Positions 19,121-27,359 of a stretch of 64,000 nt of DNA are shown piece by piece. Source of the stretch: Neptunicoccus cionae (GTDB taxonomy: Bacteria; Pseudomonadota; Alphaproteobacteria; Rhodobacterales; Rhodobacteraceae); NCBI RefSeq assembly GCF_014643735.1, contig NZ_BMKA01000001.1:620001-684000 (forward strand). Reading direction: 5' to 3'. The notes below the pieces were generated by a model. That model was not told the DNA's origin, did no database searches, and saw nothing but the letters and a program-made list of their open reading frames with translations. A program made the position numbers and the translations under genes. The first letter of the stretch is position 1. Each line of letters opens with the position of its first letter.

Positions 19121-19950
19121 TGTGAAACTCCAAGGGCGTTTGCTGCAAAGGCGGCAATCTCGTCGTTGAAACGGGCCGGATGTTCGGCAAAGGGCGCGTG
19201 TCCGGTTTCGGCATAAAATGTTTGGGTGCAGTTTGGCAGTGCCTCAACCGCGGCTTCCCCAACGGCGGGCAAAACGATGTCGTCCTCTTCGCCGTGAATC
19301 ACGAGCGAGGGTTTTGTAAAGGCCTGCCAGCTTGGCCGGCAGTCCCAATCGCCCGCAAATAGAGCGCGGCGCACCATCGCGGGCACCAGCATATTGGCCG
19401 CAACCAGCGTCGCATAACTTGCCCGATCAAGCGGTCTGAATGTGCATTGTTCGACGAATTTAACAGTCGCGGGGATAAGGCGGTTCTGATCGGAGGTGTA
19501 AAGATCACGGTTCAACGCGGGGCTGCCGTCCCCCATCATCCACGGCTCTCGGTGTTTGCCGATGGCAATGATACCCCCCACAAGAACGATGCCGCCAATA
19601 GCGTACTGCCCGTATGTGGCAAGATACGAAGAGATCACCCGTGCACCATAGGACCAGCCGATCAGGATCGGGCTTTTGAGGCCAAGTTCGGTGATCACCG
19701 CATAGATGTCATTGGCCCAGAGCGTTTCGTCGGTGTAATCTTCGACCGCTGAAGGCGTATCCGATCCGCCGTGCCCCCGCAGGTCGAGCGCGACAACGCG
19801 GAATTTTTCAGCCAGGGGTGCTTGGGCCTGCCAGCAGACATTATGCTGTGCCCAACCGTGGATGAACAACAGGGCGGGCGCGTCCTCTGGCCCTTGGTCC
19901 GTCACATGAATTTTGCAGCCACCGCCGCCGGAGACATCGTGGGTGCGCAT
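19117..19950 (-). CDS. Alpha/beta hydrolase inside the soe operon
   Basis: A 277-residue alpha/beta-hydrolase without a signal peptide. It has the oxyanion motif LLFIHGWAQHN (about residues 27-37), the nucleophile elbow GWSYGAR with Ser100, the acidic segment VIHGEEDDIV, and the catalytic His in ETGHAPFAEHP. The gene abuts soeA at one base and overlaps soeB by four, so it is translated as part of the soe set. A direct catalytic part in sulfite oxidation is not known for this fold. It may act on an organosulfur ester or help cofactor or complex maturation; both ideas are inference. Confidence 0.85.
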   Translation of the reverse strand: MRTHDVSGGGGCKIHVTDQGPEDAPALLFIHGWAQHNVCWQAQAPLAEKFRVVALDLRGHGGSDTPSAVEDYTDETLWANDIYAVITELGLKSPILIGWSYGARVISSYLATYGQYAIGGIVLVGGIIAIGKHREPWMMGDGSPALNRDLYTSDQNRLIPATVKFVEQCTFRPLDRASYATLVAANMLVPAMVRRALFAGDWDCRPSWQAFTKPSLVIHGEEDDIVLPAVGEAAVEALPNCTQTFYAETGHAPFAEHPARFNDEIAAFAANALGVSQ

Positions 19951-22784
19951 CAGAAGTCTTTCCCGTAGCGGATGTTTTTCGGTCCTTGACCCACAGGAGA
20001 TTTCTGCGCCGGAACCTCTGGTTCGGATTGCAGGTTGTCCGGTGTCGGGGCCTTGCGAATATTAACGCGCAGGTCATACCACGCGGCCTGTCCTGTCACG
20101 GGATCAGAGTTTGACCAGCGCAGACCATCGCCTTTAGGTGGTAGAAGTTCGTGGATCAAGTGATTGAGCAAGAACCCTTTTTTCGTCTCAGGCGCATCTT
20201 CATCCAGCGCCCATGCACCTTTGCGTTTGCCAATGGCGTTCCATGTCCAGACGGTGTTGGGGTTCAGCGCATCCATACGCACCACGGGCACCTGAATTTC
20301 GCCGTGATGAGATTTGAGATAGGCCCAATCGCCTTCTTCGAACCCGTGCTCGGCCCAGATTTCACCGGACACATACAGAGGGTTGTGGCCGTGGATCTGA
20401 CGTAGCCACGCATTTTGCGAACCCCATGAATGGTACATGGCCGCAGGGCGTTGGGTCAGCGCGTGAAGGGGGTATTCTTCCCCGTCCACCAGCGCTTCCT
20501 CAAAGGGTTGCCACCATGTGGGCAGCGGGTCCATCGCCATTTTCAACTGTTCGCGCAGATGATCGGGTGGCTGCAATTCGCCTTTCCCTTCCGCTGCCAG
20601 ACGGAATTTCTGCATCTGCTCTACATAGATGTTGAACGTGTAGGGGGAGGGTTTGTCAAAAATGCCCCGCTCCACCGCCCAGTCCTGATAGGCTTTGTTC
20701 CACGGCTTGTAGAACAGCGCCTCTTCGGGGATGTGGTCCATATAAAAGCCGCCGTTTTCGATGTAGCGGTCGATTTGATCAGGATTTGGCGCACCCCGAC
20801 CGGAGCCTTTTTCATCTTCTCCCCGCCAACCTGCGAGCGGTCCGACACCGGGGCGGCGTTCATGGTTAACGATGTAATCGGCGTAATCCTGATATTTGGC
20901 GGAACCGTCCTCGTTTAAAAAACCGGGCAGTTTCATCTTGGCGCCAAGCTGGATCAGGGCGGATTGGAACCCGCGCACATCGCGGTCCGGTTCCACGACG
21001 GGCCAGCGGATGCTGTCGCACATGGCTTCAGCCTCTGATATCGGGCGGTCCAGCAGGGAAATACAATCGTGCCGTTCAAGGTAAGTGGTGTCCGGCAGGA
21101 TCAGATCGGAAAATGCCACCATTTCAGAGGAATAGGCGTCCGAATAAATAATCCGTGGAATGACGTATTCACCATCCTCGGTCTTATCCGTCAGCATATC
21201 CATCACACCACGAGAGTTCATGGAGGAATTCCACGACATGTTCGCCATATACATGAACAGCGTGTCGATCTTGTAGGGATCACCGGCATGGGCGTTAGAA
21301 ATCACCATGTGCATCATACCGTGGGCCGACATGGGGTTTTCCCACGTAAACGCTTTGTCAATCCGCGCCGGTGTGCCATTTGCCTTGATCGCAAGGTCTT
21401 CAGGGCCTTGCGGGAAGCCCAGATGCGGCCCGTTCAGCGGGCTGTTGGCCACGGGTTTGGCATGGGGGCGCGGGTGGCCCGTTACGGGTTTGGGGTAGGG
21501 TGGTTTAAAGCGAAAGCCGCCCGGAACCTCGACACTGCCTAGCAGGATTTGCAACACGTGCAGGGCGCGGCAAGTCTGGAAGCCGTTGGAATGGGCTGAA
21601 ATTCCGCGCATGGCGTGGAAGGCCACGGGGCGACCGATCATCTTGTCGTGTTTCTCGCCTCGGAAATCGGTCCACGGTTGGTTAATGACGATTTCTTCGT
21701 CAAATGCGGTGCGGGCCAGTTCGGCGGCCAGACGCCGGATAGTTTCGGGTTTGACGCCGGTACGTTCCGATACGTTTTCCGGCGCGTAATCATCCACCAG
21801 ATATTTTTCCGCCATCAACTGGAACGCGGGCCGATAAAGCGTGCCTTTATGGGTGTAATCCGTGGCGAGTTCCGGTTTCACCCCTTGCTGGTCAAAGGGC
21901 AATGGCTCGCCAGTGGCACGGTCGAGCACCTGCGGTTTGCCGTCGTTATCATAAAAGAACAGCCCGTGATCGTCCGATGCAGGGTCGCAATTCACCAGAT
22001 AGGGCGCGTTAGTGTAGCGGATCAAATAGTCCAGATCCACCTTACCAGCGGCCAGCAATTCGCGGATCAGGGACAGGATGAACAACCCGTCCGTGCCCGG
22101 TGTGATACCAACCCATTCATCCGCAATCGCGTTATAGCCTGAACGCACAGGGTTCACGCCGACAATTTTGGCGCCCCGTTCCTTCAGGCGGGAGAGGCCC
22201 AGTTTGATCGGGTTGGAATCGTGATCCTCGGCTACGCCGAAGATCATGAACATTTTGGCCCGTTCCCAATCGGGTTGGCCAAATTCCCAGAATGCACCGC
22301 CCATGGTGTAGATGCCAGCGGCGGCCATATTTACCGAGCAGAACCCGCCGTGGGCGGCGTAATTCGGGGTGCCGAACTGTTGCGCCCAAAAGGATGTGAG
22401 GGATTGGGACTGATCACGTCCGGTGAAAAACGCCAGCTTTTCAGGGTGTTTTTCCCGCAGTGGGGTCATCCAGTCGGATGCGATCTGGAAGGCTTCGTCC
22501 CAACTGATTTCCTCAAACTCGCCCGAACCGCGGGGGCCGACCCGTTTCATCGGCGCTTTCAGGCGGGCAGGGGAATAATGCTGCATGATCCCCGCAGAGC
22601 CTTTGGCGCAAAGCACACCGCGGTTGATCGGGTGATCGCGGTTGCCCTCGATGTATTTCACCTTGCCGTCCTGCATATGCACATTGATGCCGCAGCGACA
22701 GGCGCACATGTAACAGGTGGTTTTGCGGATTTCGTCAGAAACCTTGGGGGAGGTATCCAGATCGGGTTGGATGTGTTTGTTCAT
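19950..22784 (-). CDS. soeA: Molybdopterin oxidoreductase, sulfite dehydrogenase SoeA type
   Basis: A 944-residue member of the DMSO-reductase family. The N-terminal [4Fe-4S] site is formed by Cys24, Cys27, Cys31 and Cys59. The molybdopterin domains follow (EISWDEAFQIASDWM onwards), and AAHGGFCSVN carries Cys149, a candidate molybdenum ligand. No Tat signal is seen, so the complex should face the cytoplasm, as reported for SoeABC. SoeABC oxidises sulfite to sulfate and feeds quinone. Assignment is by length, subunit set and the neighbouring pta and tau genes. A polysulfide or thiosulfate reductase is the alternative. It follows pta after 72 bp. Confidence 0.8.
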   Translation of the reverse strand: MNKHIQPDLDTSPKVSDEIRKTTCYMCACRCGINVHMQDGKVKYIEGNRDHPINRGVLCAKGSAGIMQHYSPARLKAPMKRVGPRGSGEFEEISWDEAFQIASDWMTPLREKHPEKLAFFTGRDQSQSLTSFWAQQFGTPNYAAHGGFCSVNMAAAGIYTMGGAFWEFGQPDWERAKMFMIFGVAEDHDSNPIKLGLSRLKERGAKIVGVNPVRSGYNAIADEWVGITPGTDGLFILSLIRELLAAGKVDLDYLIRYTNAPYLVNCDPASDDHGLFFYDNDGKPQVLDRATGEPLPFDQQGVKPELATDYTHKGTLYRPAFQLMAEKYLVDDYAPENVSERTGVKPETIRRLAAELARTAFDEEIVINQPWTDFRGEKHDKMIGRPVAFHAMRGISAHSNGFQTCRALHVLQILLGSVEVPGGFRFKPPYPKPVTGHPRPHAKPVANSPLNGPHLGFPQGPEDLAIKANGTPARIDKAFTWENPMSAHGMMHMVISNAHAGDPYKIDTLFMYMANMSWNSSMNSRGVMDMLTDKTEDGEYVIPRIIYSDAYSSEMVAFSDLILPDTTYLERHDCISLLDRPISEAEAMCDSIRWPVVEPDRDVRGFQSALIQLGAKMKLPGFLNEDGSAKYQDYADYIVNHERRPGVGPLAGWRGEDEKGSGRGAPNPDQIDRYIENGGFYMDHIPEEALFYKPWNKAYQDWAVERGIFDKPSPYTFNIYVEQMQKFRLAAEGKGELQPPDHLREQLKMAMDPLPTWWQPFEEALVDGEEYPLHALTQRPAAMYHSWGSQNAWLRQIHGHNPLYVSGEIWAEHGFEEGDWAYLKSHHGEIQVPVVRMDALNPNTVWTWNAIGKRKGAWALDEDAPETKKGFLLNHLIHELLPPKGDGLRWSNSDPVTGQAAWYDLRVNIRKAPTPDNLQSEPEVPAQKSPVGQGPKNIRYGKDF

Positions 22785-22856
22785 TTTGTTCTCCGTTCCA
22801 AGTGTTATCCGGACTATTGTCCTAAAGTTCCACCGGTTATTTGGAATTTTGTTTCG

Positions 22857-23795
22857 TCAGGTGCGGGTCAGAATGGCCGCCAGCGCGGCAGAAGCCAGTC
22901 GAGCGGCAGGCGGATCGGCGCGGGATGTCAGCAGTACAGGCACTTTGGCGCCCATAACGACCCCCGCAGCGCAGCCACCGGACAAATAGACCAGCGATTT
23001 GAAAATTGCGTTGCCGGAAACAATATCGGGCACCACAAGGCAATCCGCCTGACCCGCCACGGGATCGTCGTCCAGTCCTTTGATTTCAGCAGCTTGAGGG
23101 GAGAGCACAAGATCCAGCGCCAGCGGGCCCGAAAAATCCGCGCCGCTGATTTCCTCTCTGGCCCAATCGCAAAGCTCAGCCGCTTCCATAGATGAGGGCA
23201 CAGAGGGAATGGCGCTTTCGGTGGCCGAAAGGAACGCCACCTTTGGCCGCTCTATGCCGCGCGCACGGGCAAGTTTTACCACGGCATGAACAGCCGACTG
23301 GCGAGTTTTTAAATCCGGTGTCACATTCACTGCGGCGTCTGAAATCAGCAGCGGTGTGTCATGGTTGGGTGGGGTGATGTGAAACACATGCACCAGACGA
23401 TCCGTGGTGCGCAGCCCGTTGTCCCGTGCCAGCACACCTTTCATAAACTGATCCGTATGAAGATGCCCCTTCATCAGAACATCTGCCTGACCTGACCCGC
23501 AGAGCGAAGCCGCTAGGGTCGCCGCCTCGGACTCTCCGCTGGTGTCGTGTAGAGCATACCCCGAGATGTCCCAGCCGAGTGTTTCGGCCTCTGCGCGAAT
23601 GGCATCAGCTTCTCCGACGAAGACCGGCGTCATGATGCCGGCCTCTGTTGCCTCTTTCGCGGCTTGCATCGGCAGGGGCGCACCGGCCCGGGCGATTGCC
23701 ACGCGGGGCGGGGTGCCTTGTGCGGCTTGTGCGATCAGGGTCGGGGGACAATCGGGCGCTGTGCTGGACAGAAATGCTGAACGTTTGCGGGTCAT
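22857..23795 (-). CDS. pta: Phosphate acetyltransferase (Pta/Ptb type)
   Basis: A 312-residue phosphate acyltransferase of the Pta/Ptb family, shorter than the DRTGG-type Pta. Recognisable stretches are DVLMKGHLHTDQFMKGVL, PLLISDAAVNVTPDL and the C-terminal DCLVVPDIVSGNAIFKSLVYLSGG. In sulfonate degradation it converts acetyl phosphate from Xsc into acetyl-CoA. It is the first gene of the operon that continues with soeA. A dyad (TAACT...AGTTA) lies just upstream of its start. Phosphate butyryltransferase activity is less likely in this context. Confidence 0.85.
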   Translation of the reverse strand: MTRKRSAFLSSTAPDCPPTLIAQAAQGTPPRVAIARAGAPLPMQAAKEATEAGIMTPVFVGEADAIRAEAETLGWDISGYALHDTSGESEAATLAASLCGSGQADVLMKGHLHTDQFMKGVLARDNGLRTTDRLVHVFHITPPNHDTPLLISDAAVNVTPDLKTRQSAVHAVVKLARARGIERPKVAFLSATESAIPSVPSSMEAAELCDWAREEISGADFSGPLALDLVLSPQAAEIKGLDDDPVAGQADCLVVPDIVSGNAIFKSLVYLSGGCAAGVVMGAKVPVLLTSRADPPAARLASAALAAILTRT

Positions 23796-23816
23796 CGGTT
23801 TCCTCGGAGCTTGGGG

Positions 23817-23831
23817 TAACTATATCAGTTA
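23817..23831. promoter_or_regulatory. Inverted repeat upstream of pta-soe
   Basis: TAACT and AGTTA flank five bases, 22 bp upstream of the pta start codon. The position suits an operator of the pta-soe operon. The regulator is unknown. Confidence 0.35.
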
Positions 23832-23883
23832 TAAACGGAAAATTGCTTAGGGCCAGATGTTCGCGCGGATAGGGCCAAAATGC

Positions 23884-23910
23884 GAAAGGCCCCGATTTCC
23901 GGGGCCTTTC
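23884..23910 (-). terminator. Terminator of the tau operon
   Basis: A perfect 11-bp stem (GAAAGGCCCCG with CGGGGCCTTTC) and five-base loop lie 26 bp after the tauC stop. It separates tauABC from the downstream pta-soe operon, which therefore needs its own promoter. Confidence 0.75.
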
Positions 23911-23935
23911 AAAGTCTTGCAATCAGGCGTCGGGG

Positions 23936-25264
23936 TTACCCGCGACCCTTCCACGGCACCAGTTTATTCTCTGCCATGCGCATCAGAACGTCGATGCCAT
24001 ACCCGATCACACCGATGATAATGATGCCGATAATCACGATATCCGTCAGCGAGAACTTCGATGCAGCGATGATCATCTTACCGGCGCCTTTTTCAGCGGC
24101 AACCAGTTCAGCAGCAACAACCGTACCCCAACAAACCCCCATCGCAACCCGTGCGCCGGTAAAGATTTCAGGCAGGGAGTTGGGCAGGATCACCTTGCTC
24201 AACAACTGTCGGCGCGTTGCACCAAGGGAATAGGCGGCATGAACCTTGGAGATGTTCACCCCAGACACACCCGCGCGGGCGGCGATGGTCATAATCCAAA
24301 GCGCGGCGAGGAACAGCAGAGAGATTTTACCCTGTTCACCGATACCGAACCAGATAATAACCAGCGGGATCAGTGCAAGCGGAGGCACCGGACGCATGAA
24401 CTCCACGATTGGATCAAACCAGCCGCGCAGCCATGAATTCAGCCCCATAGCAAAGCCGAGCGGGATGCCGAAAAGACAGCCAAGCGAGAAACCAATCACA
24501 ACGCGGATCAGTGACCAGAACACGTTCTCCCAAAGACCAACGCCCTGATAGCCCTCTTTGTTAAGCGTGATGAACGACGACCAAACCTTTTCCGGCGGCG
24601 GCAGGTAAAGTGCCTCCATGGTTAATCCGGTGGAAGGGCGCACGGACAGCGATCCCTGTTTGGTCATGTAGATCTCACCCTTGCCAAAGGGTACTGTCTC
24701 TTCGCGGGTCACGGGGGTGCCGTTGATTTCGATGACTTCGTAACCGTCTTCTTTGCCACCTTCATCATTGTTCTGCGCCTTTAGAACCTTGGTGCGGCGT
24801 TCCACGATCTGAACGTAGTCGTTCTTGGCAAACCCTTCGCCGAGAGGCATTGATTCAGGTTTGTCGGGGCGTTCCGCATCCGATCCGTAGACCTGCACAA
24901 AGACAGTCGCTGTATCAGTGTCACCCTGTGCGTTGCGGGCGGTGTATTCAAACTCGGTCTCGCCCACAAAGGGAGGGGGCAGGACGGTCGGGATCAGCGA
25001 CGATCCGGTGGCGATGCACCACAACAGAAAGATCGTCACAATCGCTGCGACAGACGCGAATCTGTTTGCGGTGACAGCGCTTTCATCCCCGAAGGTCACG
25101 GTTTTCAGGCTGGTATAGCCCTTGGCCGCGCCACGGCCGCGTGCATAGAGCCCGTGAAGATAGGATAAGCCCATGCTGACCAGAAGGAACACTGCCATGA
25201 TGATAGTGATCCCCACCACCATGCGCAGGGTCGTTACGATAACGTCAAAAACTTCCTGTAGCAT
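23936..25264 (-). CDS. tauC: Taurine ABC transporter permease TauC, long form with periplasmic insertion
   Basis: A 442-residue permease, much longer than the usual 250-280. The start at 25264 overlaps the tauB stop by one base. Two membrane helices come first (about residues 14-35 and 70-88). A soluble segment of about 120 residues follows, between two LPPP motifs (residues 95-98 and 221-224). It includes FEYTARNAQGDTDTATV, which resembles a bacterial Ig/cadherin-like strand pair. The normal TauC core begins at LPPPEKVWSSF and carries the EAA-type loop AAYSLGATRRQLLSKVILP. Together with TauA and TauB it imports taurine or a related sulfonate. Confidence 0.88.
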   Translation of the reverse strand: MLQEVFDVIVTTLRMVVGITIIMAVFLLVSMGLSYLHGLYARGRGAAKGYTSLKTVTFGDESAVTANRFASVAAIVTIFLLWCIATGSSLIPTVLPPPFVGETEFEYTARNAQGDTDTATVFVQVYGSDAERPDKPESMPLGEGFAKNDYVQIVERRTKVLKAQNNDEGGKEDGYEVIEINGTPVTREETVPFGKGEIYMTKQGSLSVRPSTGLTMEALYLPPPEKVWSSFITLNKEGYQGVGLWENVFWSLIRVVIGFSLGCLFGIPLGFAMGLNSWLRGWFDPIVEFMRPVPPLALIPLVIIWFGIGEQGKISLLFLAALWIMTIAARAGVSGVNISKVHAAYSLGATRRQLLSKVILPNSLPEIFTGARVAMGVCWGTVVAAELVAAEKGAGKMIIAASKFSLTDIVIIGIIIIGVIGYGIDVLMRMAENKLVPWKGRG

Positions 25265-26067
25265 TATGCAGACTCCGTCCGGCCCATGATTTCTTCTTCC
25301 ATGTCCCAAATCATGGACAGGATCTCATCCCGTTTCGGTCCGAAATCAGGATGGCGTTTGACCTCTCGCAGGTCGGCACCAACGCCCATTTCAGCGAAGG
25401 GCAGGTTGTATTCCTTATGAACCCGTCCCGGACGCGGCGCCATAACCAGCAGGCGTTCGCCCAGCAGCAGGGCTTCTTCAACGGAGTGGGTGATCAGGAT
25501 AATGGTCTTGCCGGTCTTCTTCCAGATATCCAGAACAAGGCTTTGCATCTTCTCCCGTGTCAGCGCATCAAGCGCGCCAAGGGGTTCATCCATAAGGATA
25601 ATATCGGGATCATTAGCAAGGCAACGGGCAAGGGCCACGCGTTGTTGCATGCCGCCGGACATCTCGTAGATCATCTTTTCTGCAAAATCCTGCAAACCGA
25701 CAATGCCGAGCAATTCGGTCACTTTGGCGTCGATCTCTGCCTGCGGCGTGCCTTTCATCTTTGGTCCGAAGCCGATGTTTTTGGCAACATTCATCCATTC
25801 AAACAGCGCACCTTGCTGGAACACCATGCCTCTTTCGCTGTGGGGGCCGGTGATTGCGTGCCCGTTCATGGACATTGTGCCATCTGTGGGGGCTAGAAAA
25901 CCTGCAAGGATGTTGAGGAGGGTGGTTTTGCCACAGCCCGAAGGCCCGAGCACAGAGAGAAGTTCGCCTTCGTTAATCTGTAAATTGATGTTCTTAAGCG
26001 CTTCGACATTGCCGCCGTTGGGCAATTCAAAGGTCATAGAAACGTCGTCGATGACCAGACCTGTCAT
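25264..26067 (-). CDS. tauB: Taurine ABC transporter ATPase TauB
   Basis: A 267-residue ABC ATPase. Walker A is GPSGCGKTT, the Q-loop lies in MVFQQGALF, the signature is MSGGMQQR, Walker B is IILMDEPLGALD, and the H-loop is ITHSVEEA. The sequence fits the nitrate/sulfonate/taurine importer class. A C-terminal extension (REVKRHPDFGPKRDEILSMIWDMEEEI) is common in this group. It follows tauA after a 101-bp spacer with a strong hairpin and overlaps tauC. Confidence 0.93.
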   Translation of the reverse strand: MTGLVIDDVSMTFELPNGGNVEALKNINLQINEGELLSVLGPSGCGKTTLLNILAGFLAPTDGTMSMNGHAITGPHSERGMVFQQGALFEWMNVAKNIGFGPKMKGTPQAEIDAKVTELLGIVGLQDFAEKMIYEMSGGMQQRVALARCLANDPDIILMDEPLGALDALTREKMQSLVLDIWKKTGKTIILITHSVEEALLLGERLLVMAPRPGRVHKEYNLPFAEMGVGADLREVKRHPDFGPKRDEILSMIWDMEEEIMGRTESA

Positions 26068-26107
26068 TTAAATTCCATTCGTGAACAGAGATGTGGGTAG
26101 CGGAATA

Positions 26108-26138
26108 GAACCGCGGCTTGAAACAGGTGCCGCGGTTC
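26108..26138 (-). repeat. tauA-tauB intercistronic hairpin
   Basis: A perfect 10-bp GC-rich stem (GAACCGCGGC with GCCGCGGTTC) and 11-base loop stand between tauA and tauB. There is no T run, so it more probably stabilises the tauA 3' end or attenuates transcription. That would give more binding protein than transporter, a known pattern for ABC operons. Confidence 0.5.
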
Positions 26139-26168
26139 CTTTTACCATCTAATTGACGAAATCTTCAA

Positions 26169-27176
26169 TTATTTCATCATCATCTTTTTGGCTGCTTCCA
26201 GATAGCTGGTGTTCACAACAGCGGAGTAGTCGCTTAACGCTTTGATTTTCCCGCCTTCTTCCAGCGCAGCTGCGGAGTCTGTCAGGTATTCGGTGACAAA
26301 GCCGCCCATCCATTCTTCGGACAGTTGCTCATCGATGGTCGGGAAGGCGAAGACGTCAATGACGGCTGTTGTGCCTTCCATGTCCATACCGGCCTCTTTC
26401 TGGATCGCTTCCATCATCGGTGCGCGGTCATCGGCGTATTTTGCGTTCATTTCCGCAGTGATGGCCAGAAATTGTGCCAGAATGTCCGGATTTTCTTCGC
26501 CAAAAGCAGTCGGGATTGATGTCAGGTCAAAGACTTTGCCGACAACTTTCTCTTTTTCAGCGCCGGAAATGATGGTGTTGCCGTATTCTTTCATCGCCCG
26601 TAAGGAACCACCCCAGCCACAGGCCATTGCCAGATCGGTGTTTGGTTGGCTGAAGGCTGCAGCGGAATCAGACGGGGCCATATCGACGATGGTCAGGTCG
26701 GATTCGGCAATGCCCAGATATTTGATCTGTGCAAGAAAACCGGAATGCGCGGCTGTGCCCAGCGGAACGGCAACTTTTTTGCCTTTCAGCTCTTCAGCGG
26801 CGTTGTCCTTAGTGATTTCCAGCTCGGAACGCACAACGCAGTTGTCGTTGTCAGAATAGGACACAGCAATATCAACTGCTTGCAGGTCCTGACCGGCAGC
26901 AGTGGCAACCAGAAACGGTGTCACGCCTTGGGAATAGGAAATATGAACATCGCCCGAAGCCATTGCAGCGGACATGGCGGTGCCGGCATCAAATGCCACC
27001 CATTTAACAGGAATGCCCATTTTTTCAGAGTAAAGCTTGTTGTGCTGTGCGAACTGGTTCGGCGTCGGCCATTCCAGAAAATAGGCAACAACCAGTTCGT
27101 CCAGCGCATAAGCTGCGGAACCTGATGTGGCGGCCAGTGCAACAGCCATCGCAGTCAAAGTTTTAGTGAATTTCAT
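26169..27176 (-). CDS. tauA: Taurine ABC transporter substrate-binding protein TauA
   Basis: A 335-residue periplasmic binding protein. The signal peptide ends near ATSGSAAYA (residues 17-25). The mature protein begins LDELVVAYFLEWPTPNQFAQ, like TauA/SsuA-type proteins, and continues with VKWVAFDAGTAMSAAMASGDVHISYSQG. It captures taurine for TauBC. It is the first gene of tauABC, and two palindromes lie within its 183-bp upstream spacer. Other small sulfonates are possible ligands. Confidence 0.9.
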   Translation of the reverse strand: MKFTKTLTAMAVALAATSGSAAYALDELVVAYFLEWPTPNQFAQHNKLYSEKMGIPVKWVAFDAGTAMSAAMASGDVHISYSQGVTPFLVATAAGQDLQAVDIAVSYSDNDNCVVRSELEITKDNAAEELKGKKVAVPLGTAAHSGFLAQIKYLGIAESDLTIVDMAPSDSAAAFSQPNTDLAMACGWGGSLRAMKEYGNTIISGAEKEKVVGKVFDLTSIPTAFGEENPDILAQFLAITAEMNAKYADDRAPMMEAIQKEAGMDMEGTTAVIDVFAFPTIDEQLSEEWMGGFVTEYLTDSAAALEEGGKIKALSDYSAVVNTSYLEAAKKMMMK

Positions 27177-27282
27177 AGATAGTCTCCCTGAGTGGCGGAA
27201 CCTTCATAGAGATCCCGCTCCGTTAGTTTTCGGCTCAACCGCGTATCAGCGCAGACAGAACTGCTGACAGGTGGTCGAAATT

Positions 27283-27328
27283 TCCTAAATTAGGATAGCG
27301 CCAGTTGGCCTATTGGATGATTCCAATA
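27283..27328. promoter_or_regulatory. Two palindromes in the tauA promoter region
   Basis: TCCTAAATTAGGA (27283-27295) and TATTGGA-TGAT-TCCAATA (27311-27328) are perfect dyads 28 bp apart, 107-152 bp before the tauA start. Their sequences differ, so two regulators or a promoter plus operator may be involved. Neither matches the CTGGACTTA repeats found before tauR. Confidence 0.45.
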
Positions 27329-27359
27329 AGTGAAGTGTCTCAAAACTGGGCAAAACTAC

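Noticed and set aside
22221-23195. 324-codon plus-strand frame over soeA and pta
   Set aside because: Shadow of two conserved genes and it spans their boundary; no recognisable domain.
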